In this document: positions 8,924-19,294 of the stretch, in pieces
Layout of the letters: each line of letters starts with the position of its first letter
Position numbering within the stretch: the first letter of the stretch is position 1
From: Actinomycetota bacterium
GTDB lineage: Bacteria; Actinomycetota; Actinomycetes; Nanopelagicales; Nanopelagicaceae
Length of the DNA stretch: 64,000 nt
Assembly (NCBI GenBank): GCA_009704505.1
Contig: WLEB01000002.1
Coordinates: 1-64,000, forward strand
Direction of reading: 5' to 3'
The notes under the pieces: generated by a model
What the model was told of the DNA's origin: nothing
Seen by the model: the letters and a program-made list of their open reading frames with translations, nothing else
Databases searched by the model: none
Program-made: the position numbers and the translations under genes

Positions 8924-9508
8924 ATGAGTACTTCGCACAAATCCTTTCAATTAAACACGTTCGAACTTCCCAGACGTGCGGGGGAGATGAAGGAGTACTC
9001 CTTAGATATTCAGGTCAATGAGAACTTTGGTGTCAATCTGATTTCTGTTCCTGCAGGTCAGACTATTGAAGTCGATGCACGTTTGGAGTCAGTCACTGAA
9101 GGAATTCTTTTGAGCGCTGATGTTTATGCAGTTGCAAAAGGTGAATGCATACGTTGTTTAGATCCAGTAGAGATAGTTATAGAGCGAAAAATACAGGAGT
9201 TATACAACTACGAACCAACAAATGAACGTGGAAAGAAAAAGAAACACGATACTGAAATTGATGATTTAGATATTGAAGATGAGCTAATGATGCAAGGTCA
9301 GATTATGGATCTGGAAACTCCGATTCGCGATGCAGTAGTGCTCTCACTTCCCATTAATCCTTTGTGTAATCAAGATTGCTTAGGGCTTTGTCCTGAATGT
9401 GGGGAAAAATGGGCTGTCCTTGCACAAGATCATGCTCACACATCCATAGACGCACGCTGGGCAGGCTTGAAAGCTTTGGGCTCTGAAGATCCCGATTTCA
9501 AGATTTAA
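8924..9508 (+). CDS. DUF177 (YceD-type) protein
   Basis: Family linked in other bacteria and plastids to 23S rRNA accumulation and almost always placed upstream of rpmF, as here. The protein has 194 residues, an acidic middle part and two cysteine clusters: CIRCLD near residue 72, and CNQDCLGLCPECGEKW near 149, typical of the actinobacterial form and probably metal-binding. The rpmF gene follows after 111 bp that contain a TATATT hexamer near 9570, which may be a promoter for rpmF-rnc. Confidence 0.85.
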   Translation: MSTSHKSFQLNTFELPRRAGEMKEYSLDIQVNENFGVNLISVPAGQTIEVDARLESVTEGILLSADVYAVAKGECIRCLDPVEIVIERKIQELYNYEPTNERGKKKKHDTEIDDLDIEDELMMQGQIMDLETPIRDAVVLSLPINPLCNQDCLGLCPECGEKWAVLAQDHAHTSIDARWAGLKALGSEDPDFKI

Positions 9509-9619
9509 CGGTTTTGAGGGATACTTACGCCCTTAGGTTAGAACGGCGATTTAGCCCAGAGAGCCTATATTTTTAAATGACTCGAATACTCGAGGAAACT
9601 GAAAGAAGAGGTTAGAAAA

Positions 9620-9793
9620 GTGCCAGTACCAAAGCGAAAAATGTCGCGTTCAAAGACGCGCTCTCGTCGTAGTCAGTGGAAAACAACTGCAGCTGCACTT
9701 GCTACATGTGGTCAATGCCAGCAACCTAAACTTCAGCACACTGCTTGCCCAACATGCGGTACATATAACCGTCGTCAGGTATTAGAGGTCTGA
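9620..9793 (+). CDS. rpmF: 50S ribosomal protein L32
   Basis: A 57-residue ribosomal protein starting MPVPKRKMSRSKTRSRR. The zinc ribbon cysteines are C30/C33 and C43/C46 (CGQC, CPTC). The GTG start has AGAAGAGG upstream. It sits between DUF177 and rnc, its standard place, and its stop TGA almost touches the proposed rnc start. Confidence 0.95.
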   Translation: MPVPKRKMSRSKTRSRRSQWKTTAAALATCGQCQQPKLQHTACPTCGTYNRRQVLEV

Positions 9794-9794
9794 T

Positions 9795-10481
9795 CTGAGT
9801 TCTTCGCTCGCTGAGCAGCTGGGAGTAGATCTCGATCCAGCTTTGCTTGAATTGGCCTTCACCCATCGTTCATTTGCATATGAATCAGGAAGTAAAGAGA
9901 CAAATGAGCGTCTGGAATTCCTTGGCGATTCTGTATTGGGATTGATTGTTACCGAATCACTCTATAAGCGATACCCAGATTTTGATGAAAGTCGGCTTTC
10001 ACCTCTTCGTTCAGGTGTTGTAAATATGCGTGCTCTTGCCGATATCGCAAGAGGATTACAACTTGGAAGCCACATTCGTCTTGGTAAAGGTGAAGAAGTT
10101 ACAGGCGGAAGAGACAAACATTCACTTTTAGCCGATGCATTAGAGGCATTAATCGGTGCCATTTATTTGCAGTTTGGTTTTACTAAGTGCTCAGAAATAG
10201 TAGAAAAATTAATTACTCCTACTATGGATTCTGCTGTTGCCCGAGGTGCCGGTCTTGATGGCAAAACAGCGTTACAAGAGTTAGCCGCTGCACTTGGGAA
10301 AGGTGCACCCGAGTATGTTGTTAGTGAAGAGGGTCCTGATCACGATAAAAATTTCACTGCTACAGCAATGCTCGCAGGTCAAGTCCTGAGTCAAGGTGTT
10401 GGAAAGAGTAAGCGCGAGGCTGAGCAAGTGGCCGCACGTGGTGCATATGAAGCTTTAAAAATCGCCTTTCCACAGCCTTAA
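9795..10481 (+). CDS. rnc: Ribonuclease III, apparently starting at CTG
   Basis: Double-strand RNA endonuclease that processes rRNA precursors. The signature NERLEFLGDSVLGL and the downstream catalytic Asp/Glu are present, followed by a C-terminal dsRNA-binding domain (from about residue 155). The first ATG/GTG/TTG in frame is TTG at 9843, but coding similarity runs further upstream: the translated LAEQLGVDLDPALLELAFTH matches the first helix of RNase III. The only candidate initiator there is CTG at 9795, 6 nt after AGAGG and 1 nt after the rpmF stop. I therefore place the start at 9795 (228 residues); 9843 is the conservative alternative. Confidence 0.85.
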   Translation: MSSSLAEQLGVDLDPALLELAFTHRSFAYESGSKETNERLEFLGDSVLGLIVTESLYKRYPDFDESRLSPLRSGVVNMRALADIARGLQLGSHIRLGKGEEVTGGRDKHSLLADALEALIGAIYLQFGFTKCSEIVEKLITPTMDSAVARGAGLDGKTALQELAAALGKGAPEYVVSEEGPDHDKNFTATAMLAGQVLSQGVGKSKREAEQVAARGAYEALKIAFPQP

Positions 10482-10521
10482 ATCTACGAAAATCCTGCGC
10501 TCGAAGCGATAGGTTTACCGC

Positions 10522-13500
10522 GTGTATTTGAAAAGTATGACGCTCAAGGGCTTTAAGTCCTTTGCTTCAGCGACCACTCTTCGACTCGAGCCGGGAATTA
10601 CATGCGTTGTCGGTCCTAACGGCTCTGGAAAATCAAACGTAGTCGATGCCCTTACCTGGGTTATGGGTGAACAAGGTGCCAAATCTTTACGCGGTGCCAA
10701 AATGGAAGATGTCATCTTTGCAGGCACAAGTGGCCGTGCACCTCTTGGGCGCGCTGAAGTTTCACTCACAATTGATAACACAGATGGCGCTCTCCCAATT
10801 GAGTATGCAGAAGTTACTATTTCAAGAATTTTGTTTAGAAACGGACAAAGTGAATATCAAATTAATGGAGAGGCTTCGCGTCTTCTAGATATCCAAGAAC
10901 TTCTTAGCGATTCTGGAATTGGCCGGGAAATGCACGTCATTGTTGGTCAAGGTCAATTAGATGCAATTTTGATGGCAACTCCAGAGGAGCGTCGTGGATT
11001 TATTGAGGAAGCTGCTGGTGTTTTAAAGCATAGAAAACGTAAAGAAAAGGCTTTGCGCAAACTTGACTCAATGCAGGCAAATCTTGCGCGTGTTCAAGAT
11101 CTTACCGTTGAGCTACGCAGACAGCTTCGCCCACTCGGTAAGCAAGCTGAGGTGGCTAAGAAGGCTGCAACAATTCAAGCAGATCTGCGTGATGCCAAAC
11201 TCCGCCTTTTTGCAGATGACTATATTTCTATGTCAAAGACTTTAGAGCTAGAAGTTGCTGATGAGAGTGCACTGAGAGAACAACGAGCAGTTGTTGAATC
11301 AGAACTAGAAACTATTCGCCGTCGTGAAGAGGCTTTGGATTCACAAGCTGCAATAGAAGGACCACAACTTGTTGCAGCTCAAGAACTTTATTACAACTTG
11401 AATTCATTACGTGAAAAATTTCGCGGAACACAAAGCCTGGCTCAGGAAAGATCTCGTTTTCTAAATGAAGAAGCAGAAGAGGCGCGCTCATCTGGTCGCG
11501 ATCCCCAGACATTAGACCTAGAGGCGCATGCATTACGCGAAGAAGAGCGAGAACTGCGTGCAAATGTTGAAGTAGCTAAGAACGCTCTTGCACAGGCAAC
11601 TGTGGCTTTAATTTCTGCCGAAGCGCTTTTGAAAAGCGATGAAGACACTATTGCAGCGGCTATGCGTGCGATTGCAGATGCGCGCGAAGGCACAGCCCGC
11701 CAAGAAGGTCACATTAAATCTTTAAATGCACGACTAGAAGCAATCGCCGAAGAGATCGCTCGATTAACTAAGTCTCGCAATGAAGCGCAGGCGCGAGTCG
11801 AGCAAGCACAACGTGAATATTCGACATATGAACTAGAGATTGCAGGTGCCGACTCTGGTGAATTAGGCCTTGATTCACTCTTTGAAAGCGCAAAATCTTC
11901 CCTGGAATCATCCAAACTAAAACTTACACAGCTACTGGAATCAGAACGTGCAGCAGATCGTGAACGAAACGCTGTTGAATCCAAATTGGAAGCGATAAAG
12001 CTGACATCTGAAAATCGAGATGGCGCCTCTGCGTTATTGAAAGATTCAAGGGGTGTTTCAATCATGGGCAGCGTTGCTGGTCTTATTGAAATAGATAAGG
12101 GGTGGGAGGCAGCTGCTGCGGCAGCACTAGGAAATTTCGCTGATGCAGTTGTCGTAAAGGATCTCTCTTCAGCTGTAACGGCGTTGACTACTTTGCGTCG
12201 AGAAAATCTGGGCCAGGCAGATGTCTTGGTTTATGAACCAGGAATGGTTCAAAAAGCTTCGATCCCTTCGGGCTTGAACTCATTATCAACGTATGTTCGC
12301 TCCAATTCAATCGGAGATTTACTCGCCTCCCTCTTGTCAGGAATAGTTGTTGCAGATGATGCAAATGCTGCAGAAGCCATCTTGCGATCTCACCCAGATG
12401 TAGTTGTTGTCACACGCGATGGTGACGTTGTTTCTAAAGGGCGTGCAACTGGCGGATCAAAATCTTCATCCTCACTCATCGAAATCACAGCACTGATCAG
12501 CAGTTTAGAAAGTAAATTACAAGAGATAATTCATGATTGTGATCGCTTGAAGTTTGAAATTGCTTCTGCAAATACCGAAATTGCATCCAGACAAAGTGGA
12601 TTTGACTCAGCCCTATCAAAACTCAATGAGTCTGATGCTCGAATCGCTGCATTGACTGAACAATTGGCAGTATCTGGACAAAACATGAAATCCTCAATGG
12701 CAGAAGTCGAACGTTTAGATAGATCCATCAATGAAGCAAATGCAACCAAATCTCGTGATGAGGGTGAAATTGTCATTGCTCAAAACCAACTACAACAGCG
12801 TGGTGAAGTAGTAGAACCGGATCATTCACGGACAGAGCAACTGCGAAGCCAGGTCACTACCGCCAGAACTGCTGAAGTTGAAGCAAGACTTGCCGTTAGA
12901 ACGATTGAAGAGAGAGTTGATTCGGTTGCAGCTCGTGCGTTAGGTCTAGAAAGATCTGCTCAAGCAGAACGTGATGCATCAGAGCGCGCGGTTCTACGTC
13001 GTAGCACCCGCGCACGTGCTGCTGTAATTTCTCAAGCCGTCGCTGAATCTGCCTATGAAGTCCTTATTCATTTAGAACGTTCAATTTCAAAAGCAGCAAT
13101 AGAGCGTTCTCGACTTGATGAATCACGCGTAAGCCGCGAAGGTGAGACTTTATCCGTACGCTCGCGTGGTCGAGAGTTAACAATCCAACTTGAATCTTTG
13201 ACATCTAGTGTCCATAAAGATGAAATTGCCCGTGCCGAACAGCGGTTGCGAATTGAAACTCTGGAGAGCAAAACTCTAGAAGAGTTCGGGGTAGATGCCC
13301 AAACATTGATTAGTGAGTATGGGCCTGATAAAGATGTTCCTACTTTTCATGAAACTGATGAAGGCGAGATTATCTCTACAGAGATGGTTCCATATCGCCG
13401 AGATCAGCAACAAAAGAGATTGGCTGCTGCTGAAAGATCTCTCAACTTGCTAGGAAAGATCAATCCACTGGCACTTGAAGAGTACACATCATTGGAAGAG

Positions 13501-14058
13501 CGGTTAAAGTTTTTGGCAGAACAGTTAGAGGATCTGAAAAATACCAAAAAAGACCTTCTCGACATCATTAAAGAAGTTGATGATCGAGTGCAGTCAATTT
13601 TCATGGAAGCTTACCTAGAGACTGCAAAGCATTTCGAAGATATCTTCTCTCGACTATTTCCTGGTGGAGATGGCCGCCTTATTTTGACCGATCCAGATAA
13701 CCCACTCACGAGTGGTGTTGATGTTGAGGCCCGCCCACCTGGAAAACGAGTAAAACGTCTTTCACTGTTATCAGGTGGAGAAAAATCCTTGACGGCCGTT
13801 GCGATGCTTGTTGCAATCTTTAAGGCCCGCCCAAGTCCGTTCTATGTTCTAGATGAAGTTGAAGCCGCACTTGACGATGTTAACTTGGGAAGATTATTGG
13901 GCGTATTAGAAGAGCTGCGTGCTAGTTCTCAATTAATAATTATTACTCACCAAAAACGAACCATGGAAATTGCAGATGCTTTGTACGGTGTAACAATGCG
14001 CGGAGATGGTGTGACAGAGGTTATTTCTCAGCGCCTTCGCGAATCTGACGCAAGTTAA
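10522..14058 (+). CDS. smc: Chromosome segregation ATPase SMC
   Basis: Condensin-type ATPase that organises and segregates the chromosome. Walker A GPNGSGKS at residues 31-38, long coiled coils on both sides of a hinge (about 510-640), ABC signature LSGGEKSLTAVAM near 1083 and Walker B YVLDEVEAALDD near 1110. 1178 residues, as expected for actinobacteria. The GTG start gives MYLKSMTLKGFKSF, the usual N-terminus. mutM/fpg, commonly between rnc and smc in actinobacteria, is absent; only 40 bp separate the two genes. Confidence 0.97.
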   Translation: MYLKSMTLKGFKSFASATTLRLEPGITCVVGPNGSGKSNVVDALTWVMGEQGAKSLRGAKMEDVIFAGTSGRAPLGRAEVSLTIDNTDGALPIEYAEVTISRILFRNGQSEYQINGEASRLLDIQELLSDSGIGREMHVIVGQGQLDAILMATPEERRGFIEEAAGVLKHRKRKEKALRKLDSMQANLARVQDLTVELRRQLRPLGKQAEVAKKAATIQADLRDAKLRLFADDYISMSKTLELEVADESALREQRAVVESELETIRRREEALDSQAAIEGPQLVAAQELYYNLNSLREKFRGTQSLAQERSRFLNEEAEEARSSGRDPQTLDLEAHALREEERELRANVEVAKNALAQATVALISAEALLKSDEDTIAAAMRAIADAREGTARQEGHIKSLNARLEAIAEEIARLTKSRNEAQARVEQAQREYSTYELEIAGADSGELGLDSLFESAKSSLESSKLKLTQLLESERAADRERNAVESKLEAIKLTSENRDGASALLKDSRGVSIMGSVAGLIEIDKGWEAAAAAALGNFADAVVVKDLSSAVTALTTLRRENLGQADVLVYEPGMVQKASIPSGLNSLSTYVRSNSIGDLLASLLSGIVVADDANAAEAILRSHPDVVVVTRDGDVVSKGRATGGSKSSSSLIEITALISSLESKLQEIIHDCDRLKFEIASANTEIASRQSGFDSALSKLNESDARIAALTEQLAVSGQNMKSSMAEVERLDRSINEANATKSRDEGEIVIAQNQLQQRGEVVEPDHSRTEQLRSQVTTARTAEVEARLAVRTIEERVDSVAARALGLERSAQAERDASERAVLRRSTRARAAVISQAVAESAYEVLIHLERSISKAAIERSRLDESRVSREGETLSVRSRGRELTIQLESLTSSVHKDEIARAEQRLRIETLESKTLEEFGVDAQTLISEYGPDKDVPTFHETDEGEIISTEMVPYRRDQQQKRLAAAERSLNLLGKINPLALEEYTSLEERLKFLAEQLEDLKNTKKDLLDIIKEVDDRVQSIFMEAYLETAKHFEDIFSRLFPGGDGRLILTDPDNPLTSGVDVEARPPGKRVKRLSLLSGGEKSLTAVAMLVAIFKARPSPFYVLDEVEAALDDVNLGRLLGVLEELRASSQLIIITHQKRTMEIADALYGVTMRGDGVTEVISQRLRESDAS

Positions 14059-14069
14059 AGGTTTTCTTA

Positions 14070-14906
14070 ATGGCGATTTTCACCAAGTTAATTGCACGAA
14101 TAAAAGGCAATAAAGATTCTTTCTCTTCTGATTGGTCGGAATTAGAGTCAGAACTTATTCAGGCAGATCTGGGACCCTCACTAGCTGCTGAGTGCATTGA
14201 ACAGGCAAAAAAGTTAAGTACTGATTCACCACAAGAGTCTCTGCTTCAGTTTTTGGCCAGCAAACTCTCGAAAAGATCACATGAAATGAACTTATCTAAG
14301 GCAACTTCGACGATTTTAGTAGTTGGCGTCAACGGGACAGGTAAAACGACTTCAGTAGCAAAGCTTGCATCATTTTATAAATCTTCTGGGAAAAGCGTTC
14401 TTTTGGCAGCCGGTGATACTTTTCGAGCAGCTGCTGTAGAACAGTTAAAAACTTGGGGAACGCGTATTGATGTTCCTGTTATATCTGGGCAAGAAAATGG
14501 TGATCCGGCCTCTGTTGCCTTTGATGCAGCAAAGTTTGCACAGACAAACAATATAGAGATTTTGATTATTGATACTGCAGGTCGCTTACACAATAAAAGT
14601 GATCTCATGTCAGAGCTAGCTAAGGTAAAGCGAGTTGTTGAAAAAACTTCGCCAATCAGTGAAGTTCTATTAGTTATTGATGCAACAACGGGACAAAATG
14701 GTTTAATGCAAGCAAAAATCTTTGCAGAAAGCGTTGATGTAACGGGTGTGATTCTTACCAAGATGGATGGAAGTGCCAGGGGTGGGGTGGCTCTAGCCAT
14801 AGAGGCAGATCTGGATATCCCGATTAAATGGATTGGATCAGGGGAGTCAGAAAGCGATTTTTCTCCCTTTGATCCCGACGTCTATCTCAAATCTCTGCTT
14901 TCGTAA
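14070..14906 (+). CDS. ftsY: Signal recognition particle receptor FtsY
   Basis: SRP receptor GTPase that docks ribosome-SRP complexes at the membrane. Only the NG domains are present: N domain about 1-75, then GVNGTGKTT (G1) near 86, the DTFRAAA motif, DTAGR (G3) near 169 and TKMDG (G4) near 230. At 278 residues it lacks the long acidic or membrane-binding N-terminal extension of many actinobacterial FtsY proteins. It starts 11 nt after the smc stop with AAAGG upstream. Confidence 0.94.
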   Translation: MAIFTKLIARIKGNKDSFSSDWSELESELIQADLGPSLAAECIEQAKKLSTDSPQESLLQFLASKLSKRSHEMNLSKATSTILVVGVNGTGKTTSVAKLASFYKSSGKSVLLAAGDTFRAAAVEQLKTWGTRIDVPVISGQENGDPASVAFDAAKFAQTNNIEILIIDTAGRLHNKSDLMSELAKVKRVVEKTSPISEVLLVIDATTGQNGLMQAKIFAESVDVTGVILTKMDGSARGGVALAIEADLDIPIKWIGSGESESDFSPFDPDVYLKSLLS

Positions 14907-14982
14907 CCCATTTGTAACACTTCATCTTAATTTGTCACACCCTCGAAACCCACCTAGGCATCGTCTGTAACCCACCAGTAAG
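14903..14982 (+). promoter_or_regulatory. Phased GTnAC/GAAAC repeats before amt (GlnR-like boxes)
   Basis: Three pairs of pentamers at 11-bp spacing: GTAAC 14903 and GTAAC 14914; GTCAC 14934 and GAAAC 14945; GTAAC 14967 and GTAAG 14978. The middle pair is a perfect GTnAC-N6-GAAAC, the consensus half of actinobacterial GlnR sites, and the third pair lies 22 bp (two turns) beyond it. A GlnR gene is not in the window, so the regulator is inferred. Confidence 0.55.
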
Positions 14983-15050
14983 AAGGTAAGGCCTAATCAA
15001 AGGCTCTCAATGTTGAGAATTCACCTTGTGAAAATAAGGCGGTAAATATT

Positions 15051-16681
<1,631 letters not shown>

Positions 16682-16689
16682 TAGTAACA

Positions 16690-16748
16690 ATATGAGTATC
16701 TGCGATAGTCGAAATTTTTGAGATGGGAGCTATCGCAGATACTCATAT
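16690..16748. repeat. 19-bp perfect inverted repeat after glnB
   Basis: Arms 16690-16708 and 16730-16748 are perfect reverse complements (ATATGAGTATCTGCGATAG and its complement) around a 21-nt loop. It begins 9 nt after the glnB stop. No T-run follows, so it is not a typical intrinsic terminator; an mRNA 3' end stabiliser, a Rho-dependent end or a binding site are possible. Confidence 0.7.
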
Positions 16749-16814
16749 GAATTTTGGTCGCTAGTACTGATCATTTCGCAACTTCTCCTGGCTCTCAAGT
16801 ACTCTGCTCCCATT

Positions 16815-18272
16815 ATGTTTGAATCCATAGCCTCCAAATTTAGCAGTGCCTTTTCATCGTTGCGCGCTAAGGGCAAAATCTCTGCAGCAGATATCGATAC
16901 GGTTTGTAGCCAAATTATGACTGCGCTTTTAGATTCAGATGTAGCCGTTCAAGTGGTCGACAAGTTCATTCTCGACGTTAAAGAGAAATCCTTAGGCGCT
17001 CTTCCAACTTTGCAGTCAGGTTCAAATCAAGCTAATGCAATTTTTGAGATTGTTAATAAAGAGTTAGTTGAAATACTTGGAGGATCAACTCGTCGCATTC
17101 GAATGGCAAAAAATCCTCCCACCGTAATTATGTTGGCAGGACTTCAAGGGGCAGGTAAAACAACGCTGGCCGGTAAATTAGCTAAGTACTTCGCTGATCA
17201 GGGAGACACACCGATACTTGTAGCAGCTGATTTGCAGCGACCAAATGCGGTAACTCAACTTCAAGTAGTTGGACAATCAATTAATGTTCCTGTTTTTGCG
17301 CCAGAGGTTGGAAATGGTGTTGGCGATCCAGTGACAGTTGCAAAAGCTGGCGTAGATCATGCCAAATCCAAACTGCATAGCGTGGTCATCATTGATACGG
17401 CCGGTCGATTGGGTGTGGATGAAGAGTTAATGAAGCAGGCATCAAAAGTACGTGATGCAGTCAATCCACATGAAATACTTTTTGTTGTCGATGCAATGAT
17501 TGGCCAAGACGCAGTTCCAACGGCTCAAGCATTTTTAGATGGTGTCGGATTTGATGGTGTAGTACTTACAAAACTAGATGGTGATGCCAGAGGCGGCGCC
17601 GCTCTATCGATTGCTTCCCTAACTAAACGCCCAATTATGTTTGCATCTACTGGTGAAAAGATGCAAGATTTTGATGTTTTTTATCCAGAGCGGATGGCTT
17701 CACGAATTTTGGGGCTAGGCGATGTTGCAACGTTAGCTGAGCAAGCAAAGAAGGCATTTGATTCAGAGAGCTCTGCAAAACTTGAAGAGAAGTTTGTACG
17801 CGGCGAAGAGTTCACCTTTGAAGATTTCTTGGAACAGCTACAAGCCATGTCAAAGATGGGCAACATGTCCAAACTGCTAGGAATGCTTCCTGGAGCGGGA
17901 GCAATGAAAAAGCAGATTGAAAATTTCGATGAAGGCGAGATTGTTCGCTCAAGGGCAATTGTTGAATCAATGACTCCAATGGAGCGATCAAATCCAAAGC
18001 TGCTTAATGGATCACGACGTGCCCGAATTGCACGTGGAAGTGGTCGCAATGTTTCTGATGTGAACAATCTTGTCGATCGCTTTGCAGCTGCACAAAAATT
18101 AATGAAGCAAGTCAGAACTTCAGGAATGCCACCTGGTATGCCGGCCGGAATGAATGCCGGTGGAATACCTGCTATGCCTGCAGGATTCGGTGGCTCCACC
18201 AAAAATAAGTCGAATACGAAGAAAAAATCCAAGTCTGGTAACCCAGCTAAGCGAGCGCTCGAAGAGGGATAG
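16815..18272 (+). CDS. ffh: Signal recognition particle protein Ffh (SRP54)
   Basis: GTPase that binds signal peptides and 4.5S RNA and targets ribosomes to FtsY. NG domain with GLQGAGKTT near residue 109, DTAGR near 193 and TKLDGDARGG near 252; methionine-rich M domain from about 320 (MSKMGNMSKLLGMLPG). The last 55 residues are a Gly/Pro/Met then Lys-rich tail. 485 residues, normal. No ribosome site is clear before the ATG. Confidence 0.96.
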   Translation: MFESIASKFSSAFSSLRAKGKISAADIDTVCSQIMTALLDSDVAVQVVDKFILDVKEKSLGALPTLQSGSNQANAIFEIVNKELVEILGGSTRRIRMAKNPPTVIMLAGLQGAGKTTLAGKLAKYFADQGDTPILVAADLQRPNAVTQLQVVGQSINVPVFAPEVGNGVGDPVTVAKAGVDHAKSKLHSVVIIDTAGRLGVDEELMKQASKVRDAVNPHEILFVVDAMIGQDAVPTAQAFLDGVGFDGVVLTKLDGDARGGAALSIASLTKRPIMFASTGEKMQDFDVFYPERMASRILGLGDVATLAEQAKKAFDSESSAKLEEKFVRGEEFTFEDFLEQLQAMSKMGNMSKLLGMLPGAGAMKKQIENFDEGEIVRSRAIVESMTPMERSNPKLLNGSRRARIARGSGRNVSDVNNLVDRFAAAQKLMKQVRTSGMPPGMPAGMNAGGIPAMPAGFGGSTKNKSNTKKKSKSGNPAKRALEEG

Positions 18273-18489
18273 AAGGAGAAACCAAGCCTTTGTGCTGGCT
18301 TAATTGCCCCATGAACTGGATCTAAGGCAGGCCCGATTTCCTTCTCGGCGCAGTAGATGGCAGAATTACGAGCCTGTTGATGGGGCCCTCTACCCCCGTT
18401 CAACATCCATTACCGATAGTTACGGATTTTGATTGCGCACCCCGCTGCATTCATCACTCGTGACACACAAATACAGGAGTACAACTTTC
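18273..18489 (+). other. Non-coding interval between ffh and rpsP, possible structured leader
   Basis: No credible gene. It holds a short AAGCC/GGCTT hairpin right after ffh, then CAGGC (18328) paired with GCCTG (18372) enclosing CCGA/TCGG (18333/18345), and a C-rich stretch. This could be a folded 5' leader of the rpsP operon. The sequence does not show the SRP RNA apical-loop consensus. Confidence 0.3.
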
Positions 18490-19050
18490 TTGGCTACAAA
18501 AATTCGTTTAATGCGCATGGGCAAGATCCGCACACCATTTTTCCGTGTAGTGGTTACAGACTCACGCAAGGCACGTAACGGTCTTTCAATTGAGGAGATT
18601 GGTCGCTACGTTCCAGGACAGGAACCATCACTTATCGAGATTAACTCTGAGCGCGCTCAGTACTGGCTCGGAGTTGGTGCACAGCCATCAGAGGCAGTTG
18701 CAGCACTTCTTAAGGTAACTGGTGATTGGCAGAAATTTAAAGGTCTTCCAGGTAGTGAAGGAACTCTTCGTGTGGCAGCAGTTAAACCTGCAAAGAGCGT
18801 TGCATATGAAGCTGCAATGAAAGCAGCAGCAGCTGAACCTGCAGAAGGTGCAACTACTATGAAGAAAAAGGCACAGGAAAAGCTTGCAGCAAAAGCTAAC
18901 CCTGTTGTCGAAGAGCCAGTTGTTGAAGCAACACCAGAAGCAGTTGTTGAAGCAACACCAGAAGCAGTTGTTGAATCAACACCGGAAGCAACTCCAGATG
19001 TAGTAGCAGAGCCAGTTGCAGAGGTATCTTCAGAAGCGGCGCCTGAATAA
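18490..19050 (+). CDS. rpsP: 30S ribosomal protein S16 with repetitive acidic C-terminal extension
   Basis: Small-subunit protein. Residues 1-80 are the S16 core ([20 protein letters not shown]). The remaining 100 or so residues are an Ala/Pro/Glu/Val-rich tail built partly from an 8-residue unit (VVEATPEA) repeated in tandem. Actinobacterial S16 proteins often carry such tails; their role is unclear. I chose TTG 18490, 9 nt after AGGAGT, because it gives the family N-terminus; a TTG at 18433 is in frame but adds 19 unrelated residues. First gene of rpsP-KH-rimM-trmD. Confidence 0.92.
   Translation: MATKIRLMRMGKIRTPFFRVVVTDSRKARNGLSIEEIGRYVPGQEPSLIEINSERAQYWLGVGAQPSEAVAALLKVTGDWQKFKGLPGSEGTLRVAAVKPAKSVAYEAAMKAAAAEPAEGATTMKKKAQEKLAAKANPVVEEPVVEATPEAVVEATPEAVVESTPEATPDVVAEPVAEVSSEAAPE
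18919..18990 (+). repeat. 24-bp coding tandem repeat, three copies
   Basis: Three consecutive 24-bp units inside rpsP encode [16 protein letters not shown] and VVESTPEA. Copies one and two are identical in DNA; copy three differs at two positions. The near identity suggests recent slippage or expansion. Confidence 0.9.
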
Positions 19051-19052
19051 CA

Positions 19053-19292
19053 ATGATGGACGAAGCTTTAGAGCATCTAGTAAAAGGAATCGTTGATAAT
19101 CCTGACGACGTTGTTGTCAAGGAAGTTAATCATCGTCGTGGAACAACGTTGGAAGTTCACGTTAATCCTGAAGATATCGGAAAAGTTATTGGCCGAAATG
19201 GTCGTACTGCAAAGGCGCTTCGCACCGTTGTAAGTGCGCTCGCAGGTCGTACCGTGCGCGTCGATCTCATCGAGACCGACGAAGCCAGATAG
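19053..19292 (+). CDS. khpA: KH-domain RNA-binding protein (KhpA-like)
   Basis: A 79-residue single KH domain with the GXXG loop in VIGRNGRTAKALR. KhpA-type proteins bind RNA and, in Gram-positives, act with KhpB in cell-size control and sRNA binding; that role is inferred. It is always found between rpsP and rimM in actinobacteria. It starts 2 nt after the rpsP stop; ATG 19053 and ATG 19056 are equally possible. Confidence 0.9.
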   Translation: MMDEALEHLVKGIVDNPDDVVVKEVNHRRGTTLEVHVNPEDIGKVIGRNGRTAKALRTVVSALAGRTVRVDLIETDEAR

Positions 19293-19294
19293 CG

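Noticed and set aside
17681-18406. Long open frame antisense to the 3' end of ffh (about 240 codons)
   Set aside because: Overlaps a certain gene on the opposite strand, has no ribosome site or family-like sequence, and reflects codon bias of ffh.
18273-18489. Considered as SRP (4.5S) RNA gene next to ffh
   Set aside because: The conserved apical loop with GGAA-type tetraloop and its flanking bases is not found; only unrelated short hairpins are visible.
18919-18990. Short direct repeats considered as CRISPR
   Set aside because: Units are adjacent without spacers, in frame and coding within rpsP.
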